Assembly: GCA_016193565.1 (NCBI GenBank)
Contig: JACPRY010000002.1
Coordinates: 1-42,435 of the forward strand
Reading direction: 5' to 3'
DNA length: 42,435 nt
DNA from: Armatimonadota bacterium
GTDB lineage: Bacteria; Sysuimicrobiota; Sysuimicrobiia; Sysuimicrobiales; Kaftiobacteriaceae
The translations under genes and the position numbers were made by a program. Positions 42,378 through 42,435 of the stretch are shown here, in pieces (within the stretch, counting starts at the first letter, position 1; each line of letters starts with the position of its first letter). The notes beneath the pieces were generated by a model. It saw nothing but the letters and a program-made list of their open reading frames with translations. It ran no database searches and was not told the DNA's origin.

Positions 42378-42405
42378 ACTGACCCCTACGCTCTCCGGGG
42401 TCAGT
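42378..42405. promoter_or_regulatory. Perfect 9-bp hairpin covering the pilin ribosome site
   Basis: ACTGACCCC (42378-42386) and GGGGTCAGT (42397-42405) are perfectly complementary with a 10-nt loop. On the minus strand the arm next to the GTG start contains AGGGG, the only Shine-Dalgarno-like run near the start, so pairing would hide it. The bases from 42406 to the window end hold no separate feature. Confidence 0.6.
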
Positions 42406-42435
42406 CCACCACACTCAATGAACTGCGCCAATGAC

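Overview
The window is GC-rich bacterial chromosome with tightly packed genes. Most neighbours on the same strand overlap by a few bases (ATGA, GTGA or TGATG junctions), and no gap exceeds about 300 bases. The gene order (scpA-scpB-D,D-carboxypeptidase, cmk-plsC, ispH, der-plsY, nusB-ispA-tlyA-nadK) and the single-gene core set suggest an uncultured Terrabacteria-like lineage (Armatimonadota/Chloroflexota neighbourhood). Nothing in the window fixes the phylum, so this is inference. No rRNA, tRNA or CRISPR was seen.

Layout, left to right. 0.2-1.0 kb: a Rid protein and a cupin, with one arm of a 9-bp tandem repeat on each side. 1.2-4.6 kb (minus): ispH, der, plsY and a membrane protein with a degenerate GGDEF domain. 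4.7-5.6 kb (plus): a diacylglycerol-kinase-like lipid kinase. 5.7-13.9 kb (minus): lysA, an M50 protease, scpA, scpB, a D,D-carboxypeptidase, DinB, a BtuF-like binding protein and its ATPase (no permease), cmk and plsC. 14.0-17.0 kb (plus): a thiolase coupled to an SLC13/RCK transporter. 17.1-23.1 kb (minus): acyl-CoA dehydrogenase, EtfB, EtfA, the two subunits of a B12 mutase and trmI. 23.2-27.0 kb (plus, divergent): two thiolase-like proteins without catalytic Cys, two DUF35/OB-fold proteins and a small protein. 27.1-33.3 kb (minus): Nudix, xerD, deoB, purine and pyrimidine nucleoside phosphorylases, a polynucleotide-kinase-like P-loop protein and 3-hydroxybutyryl-CoA dehydrogenase. 33.3-41.1 kb (minus): aminopeptidase P, efp, nusB, acyP, ispA, tlyA, nadK, pyrG and a branched-chain aminotransferase. 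41.2-42.4 kb: a RAYT-like transposase beside REP-like palindromes, and a type II/IV pseudopilin.

The metabolic core is acyl-CoA breakdown. The mutase would usually be named methylmalonyl-CoA mutase, but it has Phe and Gln at the two substrate-selecting positions, the combination of isobutyryl-CoA mutase. With acyl-CoA dehydrogenase/Etf, 3-hydroxybutyryl-CoA dehydrogenase and thiolase, the window holds most of an isobutyryl-CoA to butyryl-CoA to acetyl-CoA route; only an enoyl-CoA hydratase is missing. Beside it, the two Cys-less thiolase-like proteins with two DUF35 partners look like an uncharacterised C-C bond-cleaving or bond-forming complex.

The most unusual structural feature is a set of intergenic arrays of 7-9 bp units. 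Most are built as four units, a 17-26 nt loop and four complementary units. In five genes the stop codon lies inside the outermost unit, and in a sixth it spans the last two units. Different gaps use different units, and three unit types are each used twice.
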